From positions 1-64,000 of the forward strand of contig RBZT01000954.1 in NCBI GenBank assembly GCA_003693705.1: a DNA stretch of 64,000 nt. The letters run 5' to 3'. This DNA is from Polymyxa betae (Eukaryota > Endomyxa > Phytomyxea > Plasmodiophorida > Plasmodiophoridae). The first letter of the stretch is position 1, and each line of letters opens with the position of its first letter. Position numbers and translations under genes: made by a program. The notes under the pieces were generated by a model, which saw only the letters and a list, made by a program, of their open reading frames with translations, made no database searches and was not told the origin of the DNA. Of the stretch, positions 31,185 through 43,246 are shown one piece after another.

Positions 31185-33540
31185 TTATTGAATAATTTCT
31201 AATGCTTGTTGTCTAGGAAGACTAAGCCATTGATCGAGTAATATATTATTATAACGTTGTTCTCTAAACCTGGATAGATGTGCCTGTGTATTCTGTGTTG
31301 GAAATATTCGTACAAGATGACCACGTCTTTGATCCTATTAATACACATAATCAGTATATTGATTATCATATTGCATAGAGATCTCACCTCGGCCTCAAAT
31401 TCTCTCAGAATTTCTATATCATGTTCTGATACGGTTGATTTTGTTAATGGTGATGGTGGCCTGGAGCTATTCACAATCTGTTCCGGCTTTCCAAGCCCGA
31501 TCACACGTTTTAACCTAAATGATCATTGACAATCGTATTATGCGATATAGTTACAAGAACTGAAATGGCAAATATGAATCAAACAATGTTAAATAGTGAT
31601 ATAAATGAGACAAATCTGTATAAAGAAATGGTACCTGCGAGTTTGTGTTCTTCTTATAGTTCGTAGATCATTCTCAATAGCTGGAATCCCAATAATATGA
31701 AATACATCTGTCATTAACTTGGTCTTAATGAATTTATCTAATGCAGATGGTGTTCCTAATGATGGCTGTGAATTAACTTCTAATAGCCATGGATGTAGAT
31801 CAGCATCTAATAATATATCAAACCCTAATACTTCAAAGCATGCCTTCCTACATATCCAATATTAGGTTACATACAAGTCATGATATGTAACGATATACCT
31901 TGGACATCGATATGTCTGCATTTTGTCGAACATAATATGTTCAACTGCTATAATAGATCTAATAGCAATATCATGTATTCTATCACGTACTAGATCAACA
32001 GTCTCTATGTTATGTTGCTTTCCGAGATGGGCCAGTAGGGCCTTATAGCTCCATTTCGAGCCAATATCACCGGTCGCCCCGGACTTCACGAAATTCTTCG
32101 AGTGGCGATTCACAGCGAAATTCGTGAGATGGACGCCTGCGATTGAAGCAGGGTTAGGATTTTAGGGTTTCATTACAGTCTAGTACTGACATTTCTCTTT
32201 AAACGTGGCCCGCTCTAATGAGTATCTAAACATAAGCGATGTTCAGTCGACTGTATGGCATCTGCCATTTGGGTAATGACGCACCTCTGTGTCGCGAACC
32301 GTACCAGCCCATCATCCAGGGTATAGATACGGAGTGGATCCAGGCAGGTAATGACAAAATATAGACGGACATCAAATTTATGGTGATTGATGAGATAAGG
32401 CCGATCAATATATCGACTTAATACAGATTTACATCGGGCTCCAAGTTGACTATAACGATCTATTAGACGTATACCCCTGTAACATCACCATCAGGGGTCA
32501 GTACGTCCCGAAGACCATGCTATCTCAATACCTGCCACATGATGATGCATATGGTTTTTGAATCCAGATTGTATCTATGGCCGTACCAGCCGCTGTTTGA
32601 AATGCGATGCGATCTTCTGGTAAGACGAATGTCTCCGGTATAAAATCGGAACATTGTTGACGAAGATTCTGAGCTAACTTATCTTTACGACTTAATGCCT
32701 GTGATCCTGTATCATAAGATATTAGGTTCAATCGTTACAGATATTCAGTTACTAACACGTTACTGACCTGGGAAATGATTCACCTTCTGAACAGATGTTA
32801 AAAGTTCCCATTTATCTGGAGGTAATGTCTTCCCCCAATATAAATTACATCTTGCTGTACTTCGAGTAGGCTTTAATCCAGCAGATAGAGCAACACGTGA
32901 TAGAACCTAACAATAGGGTTAGGGTTAGGGTTTTATGGGGTGCCCACGCACTTACCTGGTAATCGGGGACTTGATCCTGCTGGATCTTAAATCTGACCAC
33001 ATGTTTGACAATCGGGGCGGTACGACCTGCCCGCTTTAAGTTCATGTACGTCGGGTATGGAAACGAGATCGTCGCCGACTGGAACGGGGCCAGTACGGCC
33101 CGCGGGCCGGTTGGGGAGGCAGACATGGCGCGCAGTACGGGCTCAGATACCGATCTGGAGAGTATAACATATTCAGGACTTTCATCGGAGTCCGAGAAAT
33201 CCGAGACACTTGTTTCTGTATCGGAGTTATGATGATGCCCCTCTCTATCAATATTCTCTTGAGTACATCGTACTGCATAATCCGAACTCATAATACGGAC
33301 TCCGTAACCATTAGGTGAACTTGTACAATGACCCAAATCATCATATGTTGGAGATCTATTAATATGTGATGTACGTGATGTTCCTGTAACAGTCGAATGC
33401 CGGGTCCGTGCTCGTCTCAGACCAGTACGACGTCTCGGTCGTCGTACAGGAGATCCCCGTCTGTTATTATGTGTTATATTAGGACGTATACGTCGTCCAT
33501 ATATCTCAGCAGCCTCTAATGCTGCCTCACAATATATCAT
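31185..33540 (-). CDS. Tubulin tyrosine ligase-like (TTLL) polyglutamylase
   Basis: Multi-exon gene (at least seven exons). Exon 1 (32956-33540) codes a 195-residue, Arg- and Ser-rich disordered N-terminus and ends VVRFKIQQDQVPDY. The TTL domain follows: RCNLYWGKTLPPDKWELL, SVQKVNHFPG, LSRKDKLAQNLRQ, WIQKPYASSCGR then GIRLID (ATP grasp lysine region), YLINHHKFDVRLYFVIT, LRIYTLDDGLVRFATQR, VHLTNFAVNRHSKNF, and FEVLGFDILLDADLHPWLLE followed by VNSQPSL. The tail includes QRRGHLVRIFPTQNTQ. The family adds glutamate (or glycine) to tubulin tails, typically on axonemal microtubules; the LRIYTLDDGLVRFA segment resembles TTLL4/5/6-type polyglutamylases. The start ATG precedes IYCEAALEAAEI. A kinesin-like gene lies about 1.8 kb away. 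Confidence 0.85.
32912..32931 (+). repeat. Telomere-type (TTAGGG)n tract inside a TTLL intron
   Basis: Three consecutive GGGTTA-type units. On the coding strand the intron (32906-32955, 50 nt) therefore contains CCCTAACCCTAACCCTA just before the acceptor, supplying CTAAC branch-site matches. Confidence 0.75.
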
Positions 33541-33801
33541 ATCCTATTATACCGACATTCAACTAACAATTTAATGGTCAGCAAGGCGTACCCGACCGCC
33601 ATCTATGTAACATTGTCTATGATGATGGGAAGCCTTCTCCAGTACTTTCATAATATTAAGATCGATCAGTACTCGCCATATTCATAGAAAGTGGAAGTTC
33701 TCACGAGTACGGTGAAACAGAAACTGGAGAATGAATTCTGTAACAGAACAATTTAATAACTGTGTAGAGAGAGATGTTTATTGGATTTCGCTGGTAAAAG
33801 G

Positions 33802-35097
33802 TCAGCATGGATATTGTGTGATGACCTTTGATTGTTCAAACATGAGAGGTGGTTCTGCAAAATATGCCTTAATACCTAATAGAGGTATATAAGTATTGAA
33901 TAGAAAATCTACTGGTAGAAATGTATCTGTAATAGCACTAAGTCCCAGTACTTTTGTAGCAACACTGCGTCGTAACATTACACCATTGAAACATCTGGTA
34001 GTATTTGCTTCATATAAATTAGCTGTTACTTGGATTTCACTGCTAATCTGAAAACATGTCCCCAGGAATACCATCTGTTACATTCGTTTAGTTTCCAATG
34101 TCACTGAAATTACACCAAATCTTTGTGATTGCATTTTAGTATTAGAAATGTCCGAAAAAGAAAAAGTTGAATCAAGAAACAAACGTTCTGGTGTTTTTGA
34201 TATAAAAAATAAACAGAAGAACATCAAAAAATAGAGGTGAGAGCAGAGATCGCATAAACCCTCGACATCATTCCTCACCTCCCAATCTGGTATAGTTTGT
34301 AGCTGTGTTCTGATAGAATTTAATTTCCTCTGAAAGTCTGGTACGGTCATAACATCATCTTCAACAACAATAATTTCATCTGGATAAACGGCATTGTTGA
34401 GATTCTCAAATATCATCCATTGATTAAGTGTGGATAATAGATATCCTGCCTGCTTAGTATTTGGTGGAAATCTGGCTGTAAATTCATCCCATGTCATATC
34501 AACAGCAGAACGAAATAATTTCTCTGATAGATAATGTCGATTATCATATGCTGTCTTAATATCACGATATGATACATAATCAACTTGTGATCCAGCAGAT
34601 ATACGATCCATTAATTGCCGTCCTTGATCCAATCGATTTCCATATGCTAATACAAGCATGATGGGGTCGAGGGGGTGCTGGCCCCCCTCATAATATCGGA
34701 ATCTATTAACGGTCTCATGCAGGGAGAATCTATTCCACATCTCATTTCCGAATTGGATAACTCCATGTTTAATATCAGGCTGCGCGGACATGGCCGAGAC
34801 TGCATCACGGATCAGATTGTTGGAGATATTACGTCCACAGCATTGATAATAATGTTTCTGTAATTGATCTACAGTACGATCTGTATGGAAGATAGCACGG
34901 TGTAATGTTGTCTCACGATCACGTTCAAGTTGTCCAATCAAATGTCGCTGTATAGTCTCATGACTAAATATCAGTACTATACCACAGATTGTAACGATAA
35001 TTATGAACACAGTAAACGTTACAGTAGGTAGTCTCCATGAACGAGATGATGATGTCATGATAGGTCCGATCGACATTATGTTCTGATCGTTCGACAT
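33802..35097 (-). CDS. Type II membrane glycosyltransferase (GT25-like)
   Basis: 354 residues from two exons (34279-35097, 33802-34047), exact codon sum with a 231-nt intron. One membrane helix near residues 25-48 (VTFTVFIIIVTICGIVLIF) after a short cytosolic Ser-rich tail gives type II topology, as for Golgi enzymes. The luminal part contains DEIIVVEDDVMTVPDF, with the acidic EDD motif expected to bind metal and nucleotide sugar. Later come NGVMLRRSVATKVLGL, LPVDFLFNTYIPLLGIKAY and FAEPPLMFEQ, the layout of the GT25-type catalytic end. Donor and acceptor sugars are unknown, and other EDD-type families are possible. Confidence 0.6.
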
Positions 35098-35361
35098 CGC
35101 AACAATACAGCGGATGACGTCCTGCGTGTGTCATCACTGAGTAAAACCCTAAACCCTCAGCAAATGACATGAAAACAAACCAAACCCCTTTTTAAAATAT
35201 CAAATTGAAATCTTGCATGACTTAGAATTTTTTTTTGAAAAATGTAACGATTATTTCGGGAAAATAAAGCGAAAATTTCAACGAACCTGACGGGTACAGG
35301 GTTATCGATCCTTGCCTGTCGAGGGTGGACGTGGACCAGTATTCCCCCCCAGCTTGCGCCA

Positions 35362-37659
35362 ATGCAGGTCGTGACGTGCTGCTGCGTGCTGGATCCTGGA
35401 CGACCGTCTCGGAGTCCGCCAGATGGAACTGTGCGGAGATGGGGAGATGCCGAGTTGGTGGTGGGCCGTACCGCCCCGCCCGCATTATCCCGTACTTGGC
35501 TTGGACCTGATATTCAGCATAAATTCGGTCCATTTGATCATGTATTTGATGATACATGTTGTCAACAACATATCTATCATGAATCATTACATAATCTATC
35601 ACATCGCGTATTTCAGGTTATCAATAATACCTGTTCAACAATTAACATATTTCACATAATCGCTCTTTTTAATAACAAGAAAACGCATTTCTACTTGGTC
35701 GCTGAATTCGTACAGTCCCGATGGCTGACTTTTGGAATATTGTGCTTAGGGTGGGAATATTGGTGTATTGTGTGTTGGTGAATGTGTTACGAATAAGAGA
35801 AAGGTGATATTGGGACATGGTGCTGGTCTAAGACGTGGTCTTATACCAAGATTTATACAGGATCTATTTCAATGTATGTAAGGATATGTGAAGAGAGTCT
35901 TTAATGTCTGTATGTATGACTAATAATATCATAGATATGGATAGTGAAATAGATAGACAATATCATATACATGCAAGTATGATACAGATATATAATCAAT
36001 CATTAACTGATATTATTAATCCACATAATACTACACGATTAGCTATTGTAGATGATCAACAAGGTAACAATACTAATTAATACCCAATATGCACTCCAAT
36101 ATCTCCTCTCTATATTTCTATGCTATCTAATGAGGCTATAATTTATATGGGATATCCCCTGCATTACGTGTTTATTATTCGTCATAGAGGGAACATACGT
36201 ACGTGGACTAACAAGAATACAAATACATAATATGACAGATCTGTATCAATTCACGGAACAATTCCGCGTGGGCCAGCATCACTCCGCGAATGGAGATCTC
36301 CTGCCAGATCCATCCCATTATATTCTACAATTCTACATCTATCAGCAGGAGTAACGTGATCGTACTGGTCCCCATGTCATTGAACGATGTGCAGTGTGCG
36401 TATATCGACGGTATCTTTCGTACTGGCTGCTGATAGTGCAGCTGTATTCCATGCTCGATCATGGTTAGGTGCAGAGGAGGGGGCCAGCACCACCAGCACC
36501 AGCACCACCACCACCTCCTGTTTAAATCGAGATGCAGCACGGGATATAGCTGCTGTATCCCGTGCTATTCATGATCTGCAGCTGACACGTTACTATGTAT
36601 CACATAGATCTGCTAAATTAGCACATCTACTGAAACCCGTGTATGTAACCCCCCGCACGGTCGTACTGGCCACCCCCTGGGGGTTATGGGGCGGCTTCTC
36701 CTCCCCAGGGTGTATCGGAATTCGTGACTAATACCAGCTCTCAGGCTATCTTCGAACGGGACCATGTTCGTGATTGGGGCCGTACGATCGCGAGGTCCGC
36801 CTCACAGTATGGCTCAAACATTGGCTATGCTTAAGTTCATGACGAACATATCATGTCCGGATGTGGACGGACTCCGTGATCGCAGACGGGTTCATCGTAA
36901 CAGAATATCTCGAAAGATGTTATCACGTCCTCATACACAGGAATGTAACAGTTGCTCTATGTGTAACAATATCACACAAGACAATCTGCAACATCAATAC
37001 TGTTATCCAAATCATATAACCAAGCCCCATCTGTCAAAACAGGTCACATTTGCGAATGCTCGTGATCACGTTACACAGGTAAATTGAATGTGTTGCACTT
37101 GATATCGTTACATATGTGTATGTTTAGAATCTCGATAATAATAATAATAATAATAATGTCCATATAAAACATTCTGGTGACAATATTGCGAGAATGTATG
37201 ATGGAAGTTCATCAATGAACAAGTTGAAGGTTTATGATACCCAGCTACTACATGATTCATTCACGTTACTGAATAATGTTACAGGAGACAAAGATGGCTA
37301 TGCTACAGGCTGAGTTAGATGCGTTCCAGCTCTCTATGGAGAATGCTGCACGTATTTCATCGTTACCTGATACAGATCGCAGATCCGTCGAGGGCCGTAC
37401 TCGCCCGCATCTCACATCACTACGATGTTCACATGATAGATCTATTAATGATCTGTTACATAAGACCACAAGAGGCACAGAGAATTGTCATGATACTCAT
37501 AATATGATAGATAGAGATATCAGTAATGATGAGACATTCCTCACTATGAAACAACGTATTGACAGATTAAGATCGAAATTAAAAGAAACGTATGATGGAC
37601 TTGATCATCTCGATCATAAAATGTCCAATATTACACTTAAAAATGTAAATGATACATAA
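35362..37659 (+). CDS. Kinesin-like protein with degenerate ATPase site (pseudo-kinesin)
   Basis: 598 residues from eight exons (35362-35616, 35750-35873, 35935-36063, 36188-36350, 36395-36709, 36745-37078, 37128-37229, 37285-37659); lengths sum to 599 codons. The motor fold is recognisable from IQHKFGPFDHVFDDTCCQQH, RRGLIPRFIQDLF, YHIHASMIQIYNQSLTDII, GTYVRGLTRIQI, YVSHRSAKLAHLL, and TMFVIGAV followed by HSMAQTLAMLKFM. The P-loop position reads GECVTNKR (residues 95-102) instead of GQTGSGKT. The SSRSH box is DPSHY and DLAGSE is LAADSA (234-239). A coiled coil follows (MNKLKETKMAMLQAELDAF). It should bind microtubules or a partner kinesin without ATP turnover (inference). The start is tentative. 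Confidence 0.7.
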
Positions 37660-37868
37660 ACTTGATGTATGACGAAAATGTAATCAATGAAGAATCTGTA
37701 TCAGAAGTTGACACGATCGAATAAAAAATTGAAAACTTATTGTAGATGAGTGAGTCATGAAAATATTTATTGAGTCAACATGATGGTAAAACTGTGAACT
37801 AATCCTCATCTGTCCTGACCAACATCAAACTTTGTTTTCAATTAAGTTAACCTTGTGAGTTATTTATT

Positions 37869-38691
37869 ATGGTCAAGTTCGTGATTGGTTTATTGGCACT
37901 GATAACGTTACTGCATGAACATGTGGTAACAGCATATGCAACAGGATCACCACGATGTGATCTGGAATCTATGATGGCCATGTCTGCATCACCACGGCCT
38001 AATCCCAACATAACATGGTGGCTTGATGTAGCTCCGGAACGTGATTTCAATAATGATACATCTGGACCTGATCTATTCCGAATATCTATCATATCATCAC
38101 AACCGAGGTTGATACCCCAGCTGCACACACATTCGCTTTTTAAAAAGTTTTCACATTTTTTTGAAAAGTTTTCACATTTTTTTGAAAAGTTTTCTTTTTT
38201 CCGAAAAGATTCTAAATGTGATGCTGATTTTGCATCAGTTACACATTTAAAGGATTCCTTCTATTTGCTGAATCATCAAATGGAACTCGGGTCGGTGAAT
38301 GGTTGAATATTGCTGAATCTCGTGCACGCCCTGTCTCGCATCCAGATTGTGATCAGGGTCATACTGTGACGCATTTCGATAACGAGGAGAAGGCCAGTGG
38401 GCTAGTATTCCATTATCGATCACCGGTACCAAACAATCAGAACGAGACCATCAAGATTCGATGCGGTATCGTCTGCTCTGTTGATGAATGGTAATACTGG
38501 ACCCAATCGTGAATGGATTCGCAACCTGTTTTCAATCTGTTTATAATTTCATAATATTGAATATTGGTTTCAGGTATGTAGCACGACCGGCGCTTTTAAA
38601 GCCGAATATGTTGGCTGCAGTTCAATACTTGAACTTAACGGCTCCTACTGTAAATCAGTCGATTACACCCGCACCTGTCTTACCGAATTAG
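37869..38691 (+). CDS. Secreted Reeler-domain protein
   Basis: 202 residues from three exons (37869-38107, 38239-38490, 38574-38691), exact codon sum. The signal peptide is VIGLLALITLLHEHVVTAYA. The Reeler pattern follows: ATGSPRCDLESM near the N-terminus, SYTFKGFLLFAESS, VGEWLNIAESRARPVSHPDC, GHTVTHFDNEEKASGLVF and IKIRCGIVCSVDEWY. These match the Reeler (PF02014) layout of Cys, FKGFLL, C...TVTH and the final W. Reeler domains occur in reelin, spondin and insect defence proteins, and in some microbial eukaryotes. No membrane anchor is seen. Intron 1 holds a T/A-rich tandem repeat that a naive ORF call would translate. Confidence 0.75.
38136..38203 (+). repeat. Tandem repeat in intron 1 of the Reeler gene
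   Basis: About three copies of a 22-23-bp unit AAAAGTTTTCACATTTTTTT, the last copy degenerate. Confidence 0.8.
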
Positions 38692-40254
38692 ATCCGCGAT
38701 TAGGGCTAAAATAAACCTCAACATAGAATGTAATTTAAAAATATGACCGACTTTGTATCGCAATTTCGAGACTCTAAGCTCAGATTTCTAAGAACCATGT
38801 CGCCATTATAACTTGTACAAACCCTAACATACAACATCTATTGAATACCAGCTTAGGATTACTTGTGTGCTGCTATCTAGATGGACACTATGCCAGATGT
38901 AACCCTATCGCTGGGTATAAAGCAGCTTATAGACTCCATCGCTACTATAAGTAATGTTACTCAGCATTACTAGATCGACCTGAAGTCTGAAGATGATCTA
39001 ACTCGAGAAATTGCATTGGTAAAAACCCCATAATTGAGATTGTGAAATTTATGATTATCTGGGAAACACAACAATGCAGAACTGGAAGGGGAGATAAGAA
39101 TCACATAAACCAGCTGAATTCCGTGACCTGTATGCATTCGATCAGATTTTAAATGTTAACCTATGACATCATATTCTGCGAGATTCTACCATGTTTCACC
39201 TACAGCAGACGGAAACACGGAATTTCTGTCAAAACCTTAACAAGCCCAAACCCTAAACCCTACAGTTCCAAGGAATTAACAGATCATGTCCACATTGATT
39301 AGAATCAGTTTACGAACTGTTAGAACGACGTCGAGAGATAGTAACATTAACATATAGCACGCTGAGATGGCCTTTGTTTAACGGAACAAGAATTTGACTT
39401 CGTATTTTGCAAATCAACCTCATTTGTCAATCTTCTTCATCGTGCCTTTCTGACCTAGCATACATATGTTTCTAATAATATTCAAGCCAGAGTGTTTTCG
39501 AAAGCAAACCAATATTTTCAAAAGCGTCCTGACCGCACATACCAAAACCTTCTGCTATCCAACGCGTTGTTACTTGTTAGGTTCGAAAAGTTGATCTTCT
39601 TGAACTCTTCCTCCACAAACCCCCAGCCACGCTCTCTGGGAACTTTGAATTTCTCTCCAGTCAGCTTGCGGAGGATCTGTTGACGAAGGTACTTGATCCC
39701 GATATTCATAATACAGGTTACGAACGTGCAGATGTTTGAGGGTGCAGACATCTGGAACCTGCATAACAGAGGTCATTCCGCTTTTAATGAAGACAACAAC
39801 GATGTGTTTGTTCGGATTTCGTTGTGTTTCGGATCCAGTTATCCATGAATGCTAGTTTCAAAACCAAATCTGATCATAAATTGGCAATCCGACAGAACAG
39901 ACTTTCACAGATATAAAAGCGCCTATAAGCGCTCTCCAATCGGAGACGGACAAAATCAGGGGATTGTCGCGGTCGAATTCGAACGCTATTTGGAACGTGT
40001 AATGTTACCCTGTGTACTGACCGTCTTTGTATACTGTTTTGATTCCCGGCTGCACCCCAGCGGGTCTTCAAACCTGCCCAAATATTCTTCGCGCCCTGGA
40101 TACGTTCGATTTTGTTAACGTAGAAATGAAGTGCTTGGTAATTAAAAGTGTGTTAGCTAACTGACAAGTTTATTGGGCTCGTTATCATTGCCGTCATTGT
40201 CAGAGTTGATTCAATTAAAGAGCGCAAGGCGCTGACTCAAAGGTACATACTGGT
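38692..40254. other. 1.56 kb without a supported gene
   Basis: Contains telomere-like snippets (CCCTAAACCCTA near 39250) and short ORFs. A minus-strand frame at 39518-39751 has a protein-like patch (KVPRERGWGFVEEEFKKINF) of unknown origin. The right part borders Copia-derived sequence and may be decayed retroelement. Confidence 0.4.
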
Positions 40255-40751
40255 CGGGGCGGCGAGATCATCAGCAGTTGCGTCAGCATCCTCCATGATC
40301 TTAGCCGCCGCGATCAGGTTCTTGGCGTGACGAGAAAAGGCGGCTGTGCCAGTGCCTTTGTGAAAATGTCAACGCATTTTTCCACACAGGGGATATTGTG
40401 CACAGTAATTCCACCCTTCTTCACTTCTCTTCAAATGTAGTGGTACTTGACGTCGATGTGCTTGAATCGGCGCGTCGTCGTCTCGCTCGCTGCCAGCGCG
40501 ATCGCGCTCTGGCTGTCTTCGTGAATGATCGTTGGTCCGGCCGCTACGGTCGTGTAGCTGGGCTTTGTGTTTATCATCATCGTATCTTCGGCGATTGCAA
40601 TTTCACGAGCCTCTTGTAAACAAGAGATCATTGCGGTCTTACATTTGATGACATTTTCTAGCAGGTCAGCTGATTCGGGACCCGGAAGGAGGAGTTCTTG
40701 CGGTGTCCTCGGGTCACGTCCTCGCTCAAAGAAGAAATGCGTTTCGCCCAA
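40255..40751 (-). mobile_element. Copia-type retrotransposon remnant (RNase H end)
   Basis: The minus strand encodes IIHEDSQSAIALAASETTTR, then RFKHIDVKYHYIREEVKKGG and VDIFTKALA, the conserved C-terminus of Ty1/copia RNase H. It is interrupted by frame changes. The reverse transcriptase upstream is not clear, so this is a truncated copy. Confidence 0.8.
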
Positions 40752-40957
40752 GGTTGGATGGACGCAGGAACGGTAGGTCAGAGAGATAAGACCGACTATT
40801 TCATTCCAATCCGTCTTACTCTTATCGCGATTGCTGAGGGTGGAGTGCGGTGTGGGCGCTCGGCAATGGCGTTGCCTTGCGGTCGATGTGCGACAGCTGT
40901 TACCAGCTTGAGTCCGACTGCCTTTGACATCGCGCCAAACAAGTGAGAGCGGAATGA

Positions 40958-43100
40958 CTAGGCTCTGTCGCTCGTGAACTGGGTTGGAAAGAATCTTGTG
41001 TAATCAGGTCCAGGAGGGCTGTTGCGGCTGCATGGGCTCGTTTGTCTTTTACTGGGATAAAGCGAACGGATCGGGACGACCGCCGTCAGTATGTACAGGA
41101 AGTTACCGTTGAACGATTTGTTAAGCGATCCGAAGTGGTCGATATGGATCTTACTCCAGGGCGGCGAGAATGCAGGTTTTTGTCTCAGCATCGATCCAGC
41201 ACGAGCTTAGTAATTTTCGTTTTTTTTTTGCACATAAAGCACGCGTTAACAAGTGTGCGAACGTCAGATGTTATGAATTAGCACAAGCTAGATAAGAAAT
41301 AAAGAGATAGATAAGAAATAAAGAGAAGATAAGAGAGAATTGAAGGGGAGAAATAGAAGAGAAAGGTAGAAGGGAGGCTAGACGAATAGGATGCTAGAAG
41401 ACGAGGCGAGACGAGACGAACCAGGTTAGTAAAAACGCACGTTGATCGGACTGAAGGATATAAATGTAAACCGTCACAGAAGATATTTTCCGTATCGTGA
41501 ATCAAAGTCGAGACAAGGTCATGACATCAGATGTCATACCGGGCCAGTAGGCGAACTTCTGGAGGAGCTGGAGCGTTCTGTTCTGTCTGAAGTGTGCGCA
41601 TGGCCGTGTGCTGCGTGCAATCTGCATGTACTGGCTACGAAATGCTGAAGGGATCAACATCTGCAAGCTGTTGCGGTTTGGGTATCAGCGTCTGTCGTCT
41701 GAGGAGGCGGTGTTCGTCGCGCTCTGCACCGGGAATGCCAGTTAAGGTTCGGGCATCGTTTTGTGCTTGGGTGAGTTTTTGTAGGTCTATCTCGATAGGG
41801 ATGGCTGAGTCCAGGAGGAGGTTGAGGGTCAGGATATCTTCAAACAGATGCGGGTCGTTTTCCACGATGTCTGATTTCTCAATACAATAGGGTTCCGCAT
41901 GGCAACGAGATAATGCATCGGCGTCGGTGTGAGACATCGAAAGATTCGAGTTCGTTGACGATACGCTGGAATTTTGCGTCATCCTGCCTTTTCCGGAGAA
42001 ATGCGAGCGACAGGTGGTCCGATACGACTTTGAAGTGGATGCCCTCGAGATAAGGACGCCAGCGTTTAATCGCATACCACAAGGCTACTGCTTCGACCCT
42101 CCAAGCGGAATAGGCAAATTCTTTCCCTTGGCATCGTCGGGATAGATAGACGACAGGGCACTTGTTTCCGTCATCATCAAATTGGGTTAATACGGCCCCA
42201 ATCGCGAGGTGAGGAGAATCTATTATAATCGAAAAGGTCTTACTGAAGTCTGGATATCGCAGGACGGGGGCTGAAGCGAGACAATTCCTCAATTAATCAA
42301 AAACTTCCTGTTGGTCTCGATCCCAGACGAAGGTGGCACCTTTCCGTAGTAACTGCGTCAGCGGTGCGGAAATTTGGCGAATCGGACGATGTAGAAACGG
42401 TAGTACCCGGAAAAACCGAGAAATCAGCGAACGTGGGCGGCCGCGCGTGGTGGGCTGCGGGAAGACCCTGCAATACCTAAGAAAGAACGCACGCCATCTC
42501 TAGAGTAAGGCCTAGGAAACTGTTTGATGGCCTGATCTAATCTGTCGTCGGGAGAGATTCCATCGTTGCTGACACAATGTGCCAGGTACGTAACCTTTTG
42601 CATCAGCATTGTAGGCTTCTTCGGGTTTACCTTGACGCCTGCCTCTCGGATCCGCTCGAAAATGCTGCGAACAGGGCCTCAAGACCGACTCGGCCGATAG
42701 TTTTATGTCGTATCATGAATCCGACTTTAACAGCCAAAGTGAATCAGAGTCGGACTCACAAGATTCCGACTACGGATGAGATGATGGCGTCACCGATAAA
42801 AAAGCAAAAAAAAGGACGAATCGCTCATCTGGTTTGATGCCTTTTGGCGTGACAATGTGCCCGGGGTATGTCAGAGAGCGGCGTGCAAATTTACACTTAG
42901 CTGGCAGTGCTCTGAGACAATTTGCGTGAAGCCGCTGGAGGACGTCTCAAATCGCAGAAATGTAGTTGTCAAAAGTTTCAGTGGTAAAAATCAGGATATC
43001 GTCCAGATAGACCAAACAATTATTCCAAGTTATGCCAGTGAGGACGAGATCCATTTAACGCTGGAAGGTGGTTGGAGCAAGGATGCTGGCTGAGCTATGG
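40958..43100 (-). mobile_element. Ty3/gypsy retrotransposon remnant (RT, RNase H, integrase)
   Basis: On the minus strand, in the expected order, I see an RT palm fragment with a YLDDILIF-type box (about 42950-43010), RT-connection (VTYLAHCVSNDGISPDDR, VRSFLGIAG), RNase H (FSIIIDSPHLAIGAVLTQFD, CPVVYLSRRC, HFKVVSDHLSLAFL), the HHCC integrase finger (FAYWPGM, NACFMCKK) and integrase core (WSKIHIDHFGSLNKSFNGNF). Many stops and frame changes; no terminal repeats were identified. The purine-rich block at 41281-41420 splits the HHCC finger. Confidence 0.8.
41281..41420 (+). repeat. Purine-rich low-complexity block inside the gypsy remnant
   Basis: About 140 bp, almost all A and G on the plus strand, with near-repeats of GATAAGAAATAAAGAGA. 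It lies between the FAYWPGM and NACFMCKK parts of the integrase zinc finger. Confidence 0.75.
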
Positions 43101-43197
43101 GACCTGGGCGACAGCAGCCAACAGATGGAGCGTTCGCGTGCCAATAACGACACTCATATCAAGAATGTGAAAGCAGATCTGGATATTCTGGAATCGC

Positions 43198-43246
43198 TCA
43201 GAGCGCCTCTGTGTCCTCCAGCACAGAGCGCCTCTGTGTCCTTCAG
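43198..43246 (+). repeat. Direct duplication, 24-bp unit
   Basis: Two adjacent copies of a unit containing AGAGCGCCTCTGTGTCCT, differing by one base. It sits at the 5' edge of the gypsy remnant. Confidence 0.75.

Noticed and set aside
32912-32931. Chromosome end or telomere
   Set aside because: Only three TTAGGG-type units inside a gene, with coding exons on both sides.
35222-35602. Minus-strand 126-codon ORF
   Set aside because: It is the shadow of kinesin exon 1, which carries the recognisable FDHVF segment on the plus strand.
38108-38238. Phe/Lys repeat peptide in the Reeler gene
   Set aside because: It is translated intron; GT..AG removal restores the Reeler consensus FKGFLL in frame.
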